NCBI GenBank assembly: GCA_035291905.1
Contig: DATDRF010000269.1
Span: 1 to 32,961, forward strand
DNA: 32,961 nucleotides
Direction of reading: 5' to 3'
Source of the DNA: JACPLA01 sp035291905
GTDB lineage: Bacteria > Bacteroidota > Ignavibacteria > UBA10030
The notes under the pieces were generated by a model that had not been told where the DNA came from, made no database searches, and was given only the letters and a program-made list of their open reading frames with translations. A program made the translations under genes and the position numbers. Position 1 is the stretch's first letter, and the number at the start of each line of letters is the position of its first letter. Positions 15,819 to 22,872 of the stretch are shown one piece after another.

Positions 15819-16945
15819 TTTCGATCCTTGAGGAATTCCTTCAATGCAGACTTCAGAAGGGTGACCGGAATTGACGCCGCAGGCAATCCAGCTTCGGCAA
15901 GAACTATTTTGTGCTCGACATTGTAGGGGAACCACTCAGACACAATTTGTTCGAGCGGTGTGAAGAGTCCGAGCACCGGGGTCTTTGACGCTGATGCGAG
16001 GTGCACAATCGCAGTATCCGGAGTAACGACGGCCCTGGCCCGCTTGATAAGAGCCGCTATCTCCCTTAATCCTGCGTTCCCTTCCTCAGGAAAGGCCCAA
16101 CATTTCTTACTGTCAACGCTTCTCACGGCGCTTGTTCGCCAATCCTTATCGGACGGTGAAGAAATCACCACGGTGTCCCAGCCCAGTTCGCGTGCAAGGA
16201 TCGCAAGGATCGATTGAGCCTGGAGGTCCGAAATTCGTCGCGTATCATCAGTGGCCGAGAGATTGAACACGACGAATCCCCTCTGCTTTTCTCGTTTCCT
16301 CAACTTACGGGATATCCCCCGTTCGGCCAAAAACTCCTCAACGATCGATTCTGCCGCAGCATCCGAAGGAATGTCGAAGACCAGATCTTTCTTGGCAACG
16401 GGGATTCCGAACACTCCATTCACGATATCACCGAGAACCTCAACCATGTGCTTGGACCCCCTCTCAAGCTTGAGCAAAACGTTGAAATAGAAGCGGTACT
16501 TTTCGGCTCCCTGCCCGACCTTGATCCCCCTTGGAGCAATGCAATTCGAGAGCACCCCGCCGGATGTCGTCCGGTTGAAGATAAAGTTCAACACAAGGTC
16601 GTATTGCTCATTGTGAGCGGAGAGGATTTCTCTGGCAAAGGAAATCCAATGTGAATGGAGAACGTGTATCCGATCCACATTCTCGTTGTTAACAATCAGT
16701 TCGGCATTCGACTGGCTCGCCAGTACTCCCACGAAGAGGTGTGGATTGGCCTTCTTCAATAAACGGAATATCGGTGTCGTCACAATAATGTCGCCGATCC
16801 TATCGTACCGAAGAATAAGGATCTTTCGAAGTTTCGTGATGTCAACGGGAATGGTAACGGGAGGGTTATGGAGAAACAGCCTCAACAGGGGATAGACGAT
16901 GGCATGGCGTGCAAAACGCTCCAACAATCGAACCACTGTTCTCAT
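15815..16945 (-). CDS. GT9 family (heptosyltransferase-like) glycosyltransferase, copy 1
   Basis: A 376-residue cytoplasmic enzyme of the ADP-heptose:LPS heptosyltransferase family. The N-terminal domain carries KILILRYDRIGDIIVTTP, whose Asp in R-x-D-R-x-G-D is the catalytic base region. The donor-binding part has VVTPDTAIVHLASASKTPVL, the family's D-T-x-x-x-H-x-A signature. It is expected to add a heptose-like sugar to the LPS core. It shares ATGA overlaps with the GT9 upstream and the ligase-like gene downstream, so the operon is translationally coupled. Confidence 0.9.
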   Translation of the reverse strand: MRTVVRLLERFARHAIVYPLLRLFLHNPPVTIPVDITKLRKILILRYDRIGDIIVTTPIFRLLKKANPHLFVGVLASQSNAELIVNNENVDRIHVLHSHWISFAREILSAHNEQYDLVLNFIFNRTTSGGVLSNCIAPRGIKVGQGAEKYRFYFNVLLKLERGSKHMVEVLGDIVNGVFGIPVAKKDLVFDIPSDAAAESIVEEFLAERGISRKLRKREKQRGFVVFNLSATDDTRRISDLQAQSILAILARELGWDTVVISSPSDKDWRTSAVRSVDSKKCWAFPEEGNAGLREIAALIKRARAVVTPDTAIVHLASASKTPVLGLFTPLEQIVSEWFPYNVEHKIVLAEAGLPAASIPVTLLKSALKEFLKDRK

Positions 16946-18048
16946 GCGTTTTCCATTGGGCTCATCATGGCCGGCCGCATTCTCTCAACCAGATTTCGAA
17001 CTGCTCCAAAAACCTGAGCCGGGTCCAATCCTTCAAGGGTCTCCCCTGTTGTGACCACCGCCTCATAATCCGTACCATAAGGCTCCCAAATGCGGAGATC
17101 CGGGTTTGCCTGCACGTAGAGAACCACCGAGGGTATTCGGAAGGCAGCTGCAAGGTGAACAGCCGAGGTGTCGGGCGTGATGAGAAGCCACAGTTGTTTG
17201 ATCATCGAGGCATATTCATCGAACGTCATTTCGGGGGCGAGAATGACCCCATGTAATCCTTCAGCGATCAGCTGGGCCCTCGGGAGATCCGCGGGTTTAT
17301 AGAGGAGGATTGTCCGTGATTCCTGATAGTGAGCAATCATCTCGCTTATGAGAGATCGGTATTGCCTCACCCCCCAGAACCTCGAATCGCTCCCGGCGGA
17401 AATGTTGACTCCTATGAGATGTTCGACACCACGGCACGATTTGCCCAGAAACGTCTTTATTGTCTCATCGGAATGATCCGCCGTCTGATAATGGATACTA
17501 AGATGTTCCCTTTCGCTCACGATGCCGAATACGTCCAGAAGTCTGGCAAGTCTGTCGACAATATGTGTCTCTTTGCGTGAAAGCATGGGGACGACAATAT
17601 CGTACGCGTACTGGTTGTCCTTCTCCAGACCTACGTTCCATTTCCCGCCTGCGAGCAAGAGAATAACTGTCGACGTGGCTGAAGGGTTATCCATGAGATC
17701 AACGACAAAATCATAGCGTTCTGCGCGGATCGCACGCAGGGTACGGAGCGAAGAGAGAAAGCGCTTGTCATAGACCCAGCGTTTTCTGACAGCAGGCTCG
17801 TTATTCAAAACAAAATGGTTGTTAGAGCTCAGAAGTACATCGACGACAGCCCGGGGATAGTGTTTTTTCAAAGAGAGGAGGAGAGGAGTCGAAACAAGAA
17901 CGTCTCCTATTCTGTCCTGTCGGACAAAAAGGAACTTACAGTTATCATAGTCAGTCCTGACGACGGAAGGATGGGATCTACCTGCCAACTTGAGAATCCG
18001 GAGGAGGGCGCGCCTATAACCCACTTCGATCGATTTAGAGATTCCCAT
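16942..18048 (-). CDS. GT9 family (heptosyltransferase-like) glycosyltransferase, copy 2
   Basis: A GT9 enzyme of about 368 residues, diverged from its downstream neighbour. It shows CKFLFVRQDRIGDVLVSTPL at the N-terminal domain and LLITPDTSAVHLAAAFRIPS at the donor site. Three in-frame ATGs compete: 18081, 18063 and 18048. I chose 18048 because a GAAAG element lies nearby and it gives the shortest overlap (14 bp) with the MsbA-like gene; the longer forms add up to 11 basic residues. The C-terminus overlaps copy 1 (ATGA). Two tandem GT9 enzymes behind an MsbA-type exporter fit stepwise core-oligosaccharide assembly. Confidence 0.88.
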   Translation of the reverse strand: MGISKSIEVGYRRALLRILKLAGRSHPSVVRTDYDNCKFLFVRQDRIGDVLVSTPLLLSLKKHYPRAVVDVLLSSNNHFVLNNEPAVRKRWVYDKRFLSSLRTLRAIRAERYDFVVDLMDNPSATSTVILLLAGGKWNVGLEKDNQYAYDIVVPMLSRKETHIVDRLARLLDVFGIVSEREHLSIHYQTADHSDETIKTFLGKSCRGVEHLIGVNISAGSDSRFWGVRQYRSLISEMIAHYQESRTILLYKPADLPRAQLIAEGLHGVILAPEMTFDEYASMIKQLWLLITPDTSAVHLAAAFRIPSVVLYVQANPDLRIWEPYGTDYEAVVTTGETLEGLDPAQVFGAVRNLVERMRPAMMSPMENA

Positions 18049-19891
18049 TCTCTGCTTTCGCATTCGTCGCTGCGTCGTCAACGAACTGGAGGGAATAGAG
18101 TCTCTTGTAGAGGCCGCTGTCTTTGCTCAGGAGTTCTTCGTGCTTCCCTTCCTCCACAACCTGTCCATGCTCCAGAACAAAGATTCGATCCGATCGATAG
18201 ACGGTCGACAGTCTATGAGCGATGATGAACGAGGTTCGGTCCTGCATAAGCCGGTCGAGCGCCTCTTGAACCGCCATTTCCGATTCAGTATCAAGGGCCG
18301 ATGTTGCCTCGTCGAGCAGGAGAATCCGCGGGTTCCGCAGAACTGCGCGAGCAATTGCGATCCGTTGTCTCTGTCCACCGGAGAGCTGCAGTCCGCGTTC
18401 CCCCACTTCTGTCTGGTATTTCAGCTCGAGGCGCTCAATGAATTCGTGCGCGTTCGCCGCTTTTGCCGCAGCGGTGATTTCATCGTCGGTTGCCTCGAGT
18501 CTTCCGTATCGGATATTATCCCTGATCGTTCCTGAGAACAACGTTACCTCCTGCGGAACCAAGGCAATGACAGAACGAAGGTTCGAAAGACTCATCTTCC
18601 TCGTATCGACGCCGTCAATCAGGATGCTCCCTTCCCCTACTTCGTAGAATCGCGGAATCAAGTTCACAAACGTCGTTTTCCCACTCCCGCTCGGGCCAAC
18701 AAGGGCAATCTTCTCCCCTTTTCGGACGGTAACATTGATATCCTTAAGGGCAGCGATGCCATGGCCGTACGAGAAGCTCACATTTCGGAATTCCACGTTC
18801 CCATCACGAATCGGTTGGGATTTCTCCCCGTTGCGTGACGGATCTTCGTGTTCAAGATCCAACATCTCGAAGATGTACGAAGCAGACACCAGGCTCTTCT
18901 GCAGTCGTGCAACGTTCTCTCCGATTGCCTTCACAGGTTTAGCCAGGAAGGTTATCAGAATAAGAAATCCGATCATCATCTCAATGGTCATGGATGCGTC
19001 GATGAACAGATAGGCAGTAAAGACCACGAGGAGAGCCACAACAATGGTATTGAAGAGCTCGTTCACGGGACTCAGAAGAGCAAGGGTACGGACGATCTTC
19101 ATGTTGAAATGATAGTTCGATTCAACCCTTCGTTTGAATTCCTGTTGTTCGTATGATTCCCGTGTAAACGACTTCACGATACGGATCCCGTTGATCTTTT
19201 CCTGGAGAAACGCCGAGATATCCGCAAGAGTATTGGTGATTTCCCTGCTGTAAGCCCTGATTCGGTCGCCGAACGTTCTCGAAATGAATCCTGAAACCGT
19301 GAAGATCACGATTGTGAAAACGGTGAGCTGCCAGTTTGTGAAAAAGAGCGCCGTGGCAAAAACAAGGGTATATACCGAATTCTGGGCCATCTCGACCATT
19401 TGGTACAATGACTGTTCAAGGGCATTGACGTCGTTTGTAATCCGGGACATGATCTTCCCTGTCCGCTGGGAATCGTAATACTTGATGGGGAGGACAACAA
19501 TCTTGTCGAACAGATCGAGCCGGAAACGCATCAAGAGCTTCTGCTGCACGGAGCTCATCACGTACTCCCTGACATACACGAACGTCACTTTGACAACGAC
19601 GATCACGAGAATGGCAATCGCAAAGAAGACAATGAGTCTAAAGCTCTCATCATATCCATTGATCGACATTGTATACAAGGAGAACGTGTAGAGCGTGATA
19701 GGAACGTCCATGACAAGATCGGCCCCGCTCTTGACAAATCCCTCGATCTGTTGGAGTACGGCAAAAAGACGGGCAACCAGAAAGGCGGATGTAGTGTCTG
19801 CCAGACTCATAATTGCCACAGAGACGAGCCCGGCAACAATCCGCCACTTGTACTGCAGGAAGTATCGCGAGAGGCGAAGAAACGTGTTCAT
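18035..19891 (-). CDS. msbA: MsbA-type ABC exporter (membrane domain fused to ATPase)
   Basis: A 618-residue half-transporter. The N-terminal ~330 residues hold six hydrophobic segments of the ABC type-1 exporter domain. The C-terminal nucleotide-binding domain shows Walker A GPSGSGKTT, the Q-loop (ALVPQEVTLFSG), signature LSGGQRQR, Walker B ILLLDEATSALD and the switch His (IIAHRLSTV). In this family MsbA flips lipid A-core across the inner membrane. Placement at the head of an operon with two GT9 enzymes and an O-antigen ligase-like protein supports that role; a general lipid or drug exporter is the alternative. No clear Shine-Dalgarno sequence precedes the ATG at 19891. Instead the leader contains a run of seven C on the coding strand. 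Confidence 0.85.
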   Translation of the reverse strand: MNTFLRLSRYFLQYKWRIVAGLVSVAIMSLADTTSAFLVARLFAVLQQIEGFVKSGADLVMDVPITLYTFSLYTMSINGYDESFRLIVFFAIAILVIVVVKVTFVYVREYVMSSVQQKLLMRFRLDLFDKIVVLPIKYYDSQRTGKIMSRITNDVNALEQSLYQMVEMAQNSVYTLVFATALFFTNWQLTVFTIVIFTVSGFISRTFGDRIRAYSREITNTLADISAFLQEKINGIRIVKSFTRESYEQQEFKRRVESNYHFNMKIVRTLALLSPVNELFNTIVVALLVVFTAYLFIDASMTIEMMIGFLILITFLAKPVKAIGENVARLQKSLVSASYIFEMLDLEHEDPSRNGEKSQPIRDGNVEFRNVSFSYGHGIAALKDINVTVRKGEKIALVGPSGSGKTTFVNLIPRFYEVGEGSILIDGVDTRKMSLSNLRSVIALVPQEVTLFSGTIRDNIRYGRLEATDDEITAAAKAANAHEFIERLELKYQTEVGERGLQLSGGQRQRIAIARAVLRNPRILLLDEATSALDTESEMAVQEALDRLMQDRTSFIIAHRLSTVYRSDRIFVLEHGQVVEEGKHEELLSKDSGLYKRLYSLQFVDDAATNAKAENGNL

Positions 19892-19898
19892 CAGCTTT

Positions 19899-19905
19899 GG
19901 GGGGG
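19899..19905 (-). repeat. Seven-base homopolymer (G on plus strand) in the msbA-like leader
   Basis: Seven consecutive G residues on the plus strand lie between the putative -10 box (19907-19912) and the ATG of the MsbA-like gene at 19891. The run would sit at or near the transcription start. Homopolymers of this length can slip during replication. Confidence 0.9.
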
Positions 19906-19906
19906 T

Positions 19907-19935
19907 ATACTAGCGCTTTTTTGAAGGATAAGCAA
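19907..19935 (-). promoter_or_regulatory. Putative promoter of the msbA-GT9-GT9-ligase operon
   Basis: On the minus strand, TTGCTT (19930-19935) and TAGTAT (19907-19912) are separated by 17 bp in the 49-bp gap between the DUF971 stop and the MsbA-like start. The match is moderate. It is the only candidate I see for the LPS-type operon, which could otherwise be read through from the DUF971 gene. Confidence 0.4.
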
Positions 19936-19940
19936 TGCGG

Positions 19941-20264
19941 CTACACTGCTGCCTTCCTACATTCAGCGCAACTGCAGAGAGAGCGCAGCAGATGCCATGT
20001 ATAGAGGCCTGTTGAATGCCCGTCTCCCCAAACGATCTGAAGAGCATAGGAACCGACCGGTTGGGCGCTCTTCAGCGAATACTTGCCGGGACGCTCAGGT
20101 TGCGGAGCCGGGGTATACGTGTGAAGCAACACTGTTTCTCCCTGGCATCCCGCGCACGGACAATGATCGCGCAGGGTCCGCAATTCAATGACGCTCTTGT
20201 GTCCGTCATGCCATTCAACGGTGAGACGATCCTGGGCCGCAAGGAGTATTTTAGTTGGTTGCAT
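19941..20264 (-). CDS. DUF971 (GBBH-like N-terminal domain) protein with two CxCxxC clusters
   Basis: A small protein of 107 residues made of one DUF971 domain. The family pattern is clear: W-x-D-G-H, LRTLRDHCPCAGCQGE in the first half, then VWGDGHSTGLYTWHLLRSLCSCAEC at the end. The two CxCxxC clusters, CPCAGC and CSCAEC, could bind zinc or an iron-sulfur centre. In other bacteria the domain occurs alone or with Mrp/ApbC-type ATPases; its biochemical role is not settled. I chose ATG 20264 because GAAGGG lies just upstream; the frame also extends to a TTG at 20276, which would place that site inside the gene. A terminator ends only 13 bp upstream of the start. Confidence 0.82.
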   Translation of the reverse strand: MQPTKILLAAQDRLTVEWHDGHKSVIELRTLRDHCPCAGCQGETVLLHTYTPAPQPERPGKYSLKSAQPVGSYALQIVWGDGHSTGLYTWHLLRSLCSCAECRKAAV

Positions 20265-20277
20265 GAATCCCTTCAAT

Positions 20278-20304
20278 AAAAAAAGGACAATCGCCTGATT
20301 GTCC
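20278..20304 (-). terminator. Intrinsic terminator of tRNA-Ala
   Basis: On the minus strand a perfect 8-bp stem (GGACAATC / GATTGTCC, at 20297-20304 and 20285-20292) closes a 4-nt loop and is followed by seven T residues (20278-20284). It begins seven bases after the tRNA 3' end, so it ends the tRNA transcript. It also lies immediately upstream of the DUF971 start. Confidence 0.9.
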
Positions 20305-20310
20305 CTTCCG

Positions 20311-20384
20311 TGGACCGTACCGGGGTCGAACCGGTGACCTCCACAATGCCATTGTGGCGCTCTCCCAAGCTGAGCTAACGGCCC
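20311..20384 (-). tRNA. tRNA-Ala, anticodon GGC
   Basis: A 74-nt cloverleaf on the minus strand. The seven-bp acceptor stem GGGCCGT / ACGGTCC contains the G3-U70 wobble pair, the alanine identity element. The anticodon arm CCACA-ATGGCAT-TGTGG gives anticodon GGC. The T-arm has GGTTCGACCCC with the stem closed. The discriminator is A and the CCA end is not encoded. A promoter and a terminator flank it. Confidence 0.95.
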
Positions 20385-20395
20385 TTTGATGTAGC

Positions 20396-20424
20396 AAGAT
20401 AGCCAATGATTCCCCGAATGTCAA
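20396..20424 (-). promoter_or_regulatory. Promoter of tRNA-Ala
   Basis: On the minus strand, TTGACA (20419-20424) and TATCTT (20396-20401) are 17 bp apart, and the -10 box ends 11 bp before the mature tRNA 5' end. Spacing and position fit a sigma-70-type tRNA promoter very well. Confidence 0.75.
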
Positions 20425-20463
20425 ACGGAAACCCGGGAGGGCGCAGAGCAGTTCGCGAAACCA

Positions 20464-20490
20464 TTGACCTCGCCATTGTGTTTTTAATAC
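20464..20490 (+). promoter_or_regulatory. Possible promoter of the cytochrome lipoprotein gene
   Basis: TTGACC (20464-20469) and TAATAC (20485-20490) on the plus strand are 15 bp apart, 16 bp before the ATG at 20507. The spacing is short for sigma-70. It is back-to-back with the tRNA-Ala promoter. Confidence 0.35.
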
Positions 20491-20506
20491 AGTACATTTC
20501 AAGAAC

Positions 20507-20902
20507 ATGAGATTGAAATTCCCCCTCATACTTCTCGTTGTTTTTTTCGGACTCCTCAGCAACTGCAAGGACAAACTCCCGACTGAGGAAGATCCGTCAA
20601 GCATCATTCTTCCCGACTCAAACATCAGTTACTCGAAGGATGTGGAGCGAGTCTTTTCAGCGTGGTGCCTCAGCTGTCATTCCGGGTCGTATGAGCCCAA
20701 TCTTCTTCCGCCTTCGTACAACAATCTCAGAAACTTCGACGGCGGGAAGCTGGTCGTCGCCGGAGATGGCCAAAATAGTCTTCTCATACAACTCCTCGAG
20801 GGAACGCTGCCGCCACCGATGCCTCCCGGCTCACAAAAGCTCACAGAGAATCAGATTCAAGGAATCAAGAAGTGGATTGACGAAGGTGCAATGAACAACT
20901 AG
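20507..20902 (+). CDS. Small mono-heme c-type cytochrome lipoprotein
   Basis: A 131-residue exported protein. The hydrophobic N-terminus ends in a lipobox (LLSNC, Cys20). The heme-binding motif CLSCH is at residues 54-58, preceded by DVERVFSAWC. Downstream, a P-P-P-M-P-P-G segment supplies the likely axial Met at about residue 105. A C-terminal helix (TENQIQGIKKWIDEGA) completes the cytochrome c fold. It resembles the short cytochrome domains of large planctomycete-type and FCB surface proteins. It probably shuttles electrons at the periplasmic or outer membrane face. It stands alone, divergent from tRNA-Ala and convergent with nadK, whose stop is only nine bases away. Confidence 0.9.
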   Translation: MRLKFPLILLVVFFGLLSNCKDKLPTEEDPSSIILPDSNISYSKDVERVFSAWCLSCHSGSYEPNLLPPSYNNLRNFDGGKLVVAGDGQNSLLIQLLEGTLPPPMPPGSQKLTENQIQGIKKWIDEGAMNN

Positions 20903-20911
20903 AGCCCGACA

Positions 20912-21802
20912 CTAGGACTTCGGCTTTATCCTCACATCACGCCCCCAATTCAGTTTCTTTCGCAGTACATCATAATAGTTCGTCTGCGTACGCCGAACGA
21001 GCCGTGCTCTGAAGGGTGCTTTGCTGATGGTGATTGAAAGCGGCACATTGAAGAGTTTTTCCAATTGACCGTCGGCCGTTACGTGGACCTTATTGGCTGC
21101 CGAGGCAATTTTCACTGTTATCACAGAATCTTCGGGGACGATAACGGGGCGGGCCGTAAGTGTATGCGGGCAAATCGGCCCAATCGTCATAGCCTGGCAG
21201 TTGGGAGTCACAATCGGACCGCCGTTCGCAAGGGAATACGCCGTTGAGCCTGTCGGCGTCGAAACGATAATCCCATCCGCTGCATAGGTGGCCAGATAAT
21301 CCTTGCCCACGTACGTTTCTATGTTCATAACCCGCGAGGTACCGTATTTATCGAGAACAATATCATTCAGGGCCACGAATGTCTGAGGCAGGCCTGCCCC
21401 CTTCGCCTGAAGCATCATTCTATCCTCAACCATGAATCGTCCCTCCAGAATATCAACGAAGCAGCCTTCCAGATCATCAACGGAGACTTCAGCGAGGAAT
21501 CCCAGTTTTCCCAGATTGATTCCCACTATCGGTTTTTCATAGGCTCCCACGAATCGGGCAGTCCTCAGGATTGTCCCGTCTCCGCCCAGAGCAATAATCA
21601 TGTCGGATTCCGCGAGGAGCCTCTTTTCGGTAACAATTGTTGCGCGGCCCGCCACCTCTTTTCTGAGCCTGGACTTCATTGCCTTCGCGAGAGTGTTCGC
21701 CATCAGGAATTCTATTGCTCCCTGGTGCACTCGTTTCAGCAATTCCTTCACAACCGGCTGCAGCCCTTCTTTTTCGAGATTACCGACTATTCCGAATTTC
21801 AC
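20912..21802 (-). CDS. nadK: NAD kinase
   Basis: A 296-residue cytoplasmic enzyme phosphorylating NAD to NADP with ATP. The defining motif GGDGT is at residues 73-77. It is followed by GINLGKLGFLAEV, then STPTGSTAYSLANGGPIV, the NAD-binding signature, and VTADGQ near the C-terminus. Length is normal for bacterial NadK. The start at 21802 overlaps the DUF1844 gene stop (ATGA). It is the last gene of the minus-strand run; a weak, bulged hairpin (AGCCCGA / TCGGCT) spans the gap to the convergent cytochrome gene. Confidence 0.96.
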   Translation of the reverse strand: MKFGIVGNLEKEGLQPVVKELLKRVHQGAIEFLMANTLAKAMKSRLRKEVAGRATIVTEKRLLAESDMIIALGGDGTILRTARFVGAYEKPIVGINLGKLGFLAEVSVDDLEGCFVDILEGRFMVEDRMMLQAKGAGLPQTFVALNDIVLDKYGTSRVMNIETYVGKDYLATYAADGIIVSTPTGSTAYSLANGGPIVTPNCQAMTIGPICPHTLTARPVIVPEDSVITVKIASAANKVHVTADGQLEKLFNVPLSITISKAPFRARLVRRTQTNYYDVLRKKLNWGRDVRIKPKS

Positions 21803-22089
21803 AGTGTTTCCTTCTTTGCCGCCTGGTCTTTTGCCTGCTCATCGACATAATTCAATTTGAGTTCTCTCAAGGCATTGGAGAGATAACTGCTCTCCTCGCT
21901 GCTCAGATTTCCCTTCATTTTGACAGAAAGCATATCCATCATATCAATCGACAGCTGTGCCTGCTCCATATTTCGTTCAATTTTGTCCGTGACCTGATTC
22001 TTCATTTTCCCCATCTGCTGCATGGCTGCTGTCTGAAACATCAGTACCAGGCTTCCGAACAAGGCCGTATTCTTTTCGTCGTTTGTCAT
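21799..22089 (-). CDS. DUF1844 family small protein
   Basis: A 96-residue protein with the DUF1844 pattern: a short N-terminal FGSLVLMFQTAAMQQMGK helix, a middle helix with SIDMMDMLSVKMKGNLS, and EESSYLSNALRELKLNYVDE near the end. It has no signal peptide, enzymatic residues or conserved Cys. The start at ATG 22089 forms an ATGA overlap with the GT2 upstream, and its stop overlaps the nadK start. That two-sided coupling suggests production in fixed ratio with its neighbours. Function is unknown; being helical and Met-rich it may act as a membrane-peripheral or regulatory factor. Confidence 0.85.
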   Translation of the reverse strand: MTNDEKNTALFGSLVLMFQTAAMQQMGKMKNQVTDKIERNMEQAQLSIDMMDMLSVKMKGNLSSEESSYLSNALRELKLNYVDEQAKDQAAKKETL

Positions 22090-22859
22090 TTGTACGTTCC
22101 TCGCGAAGATGTTTCCTTCGTGCGTTCCCAGGATTTTGCATACTTGGTAAAGACGTAGAACGCCGAGTTTGAACATAGGATGAAGCCGTGTACACCGTCG
22201 AGAAATCCGAGTTTGAAAATGTACATTCGGAAGAATGTCCACAGAGGACGAAGCAGAAGATCTCCCGCACCGGGCCTCCATCCATTGTCGGCGCGATCAT
22301 CGGCTGCCAGCGAAGTATATCGATTGAATTTCTCAAAATAGTGGAAGAGGGAAGGGTCGGTGAAATGAAGGAGATCCGTCTTCAACTTCCCTTCTTTTCC
22401 CCGCAACGTCAATCGCTCATGCACGCTGTGTGTTGTAAACGATCCGGAGCCCTTCCTGAACAACCTCACCACACGACCGGGGTACCACCCGCAATGCCTG
22501 ATCCACTTCCCCAGGAAGAACGCTTTTCTGGGGACCGAATATCCCTGGAATGGCTGATCACCTGAGGAGATGACGCTGCGTATTTCCGTTGCCAATTCGG
22601 GAGCTACCCTCTCGTCTGCATCGAGCCAGAGGATCCAATCACCCGAACAATGATTCAGCGCAAAGTTCTTGGCCCTTCCAAAACCCTCCCAAGGTCGAAC
22701 GAATACATTGCGCGTAAATTTCCTGGCAATCTGCACTGTTTTGTCGGTGCTGCCCGCGTCAACAACGATGATTTCATCCGCCCATTTTGCAGACTCGAGG
22801 CATTCCCGAACGTTTGGCTCTTCATTCTTCGTAATAACGATAACAGAAAGGCGGGCCAA
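22086..22859 (-). CDS. GT2 glycosyltransferase, WaaE/KdtX-like
   Basis: A 257-residue enzyme with an inverting GT-A domain: LSVIVITKNEEPNVRECL at the N-terminus, ADEIIVVDAGSTDKTVQIA (nucleotide-binding), and WILWLDADERV (the DAD metal motif). These are the signatures of the WaaE/KdtX subgroup, which adds glucose to LPS inner core. A hydrophobic, aromatic C-terminal segment may bring it to the membrane. The start decision matters: no ATG is available, and the TTG at 22859 has GGAG six bases upstream, giving the expected family N-terminus; the frame extends to a TTG at 22892 that would overlap leuS. The stop overlaps the DUF1844 start. Confidence 0.88.
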   Translation of the reverse strand: MARLSVIVITKNEEPNVRECLESAKWADEIIVVDAGSTDKTVQIARKFTRNVFVRPWEGFGRAKNFALNHCSGDWILWLDADERVAPELATEIRSVISSGDQPFQGYSVPRKAFFLGKWIRHCGWYPGRVVRLFRKGSGSFTTHSVHERLTLRGKEGKLKTDLLHFTDPSLFHYFEKFNRYTSLAADDRADNGWRPGAGDLLLRPLWTFFRMYIFKLGFLDGVHGFILCSNSAFYVFTKYAKSWERTKETSSRGTYK

Positions 22860-22872
22860 TGGACTCTCCACT

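Noticed and set aside
20901..20925. Possible bidirectional terminator between cytochrome and nadK genes
   Set aside because: The AGCCCGA / TCGGCT hairpin has a bulge and only a short T-run; too weak to annotate.
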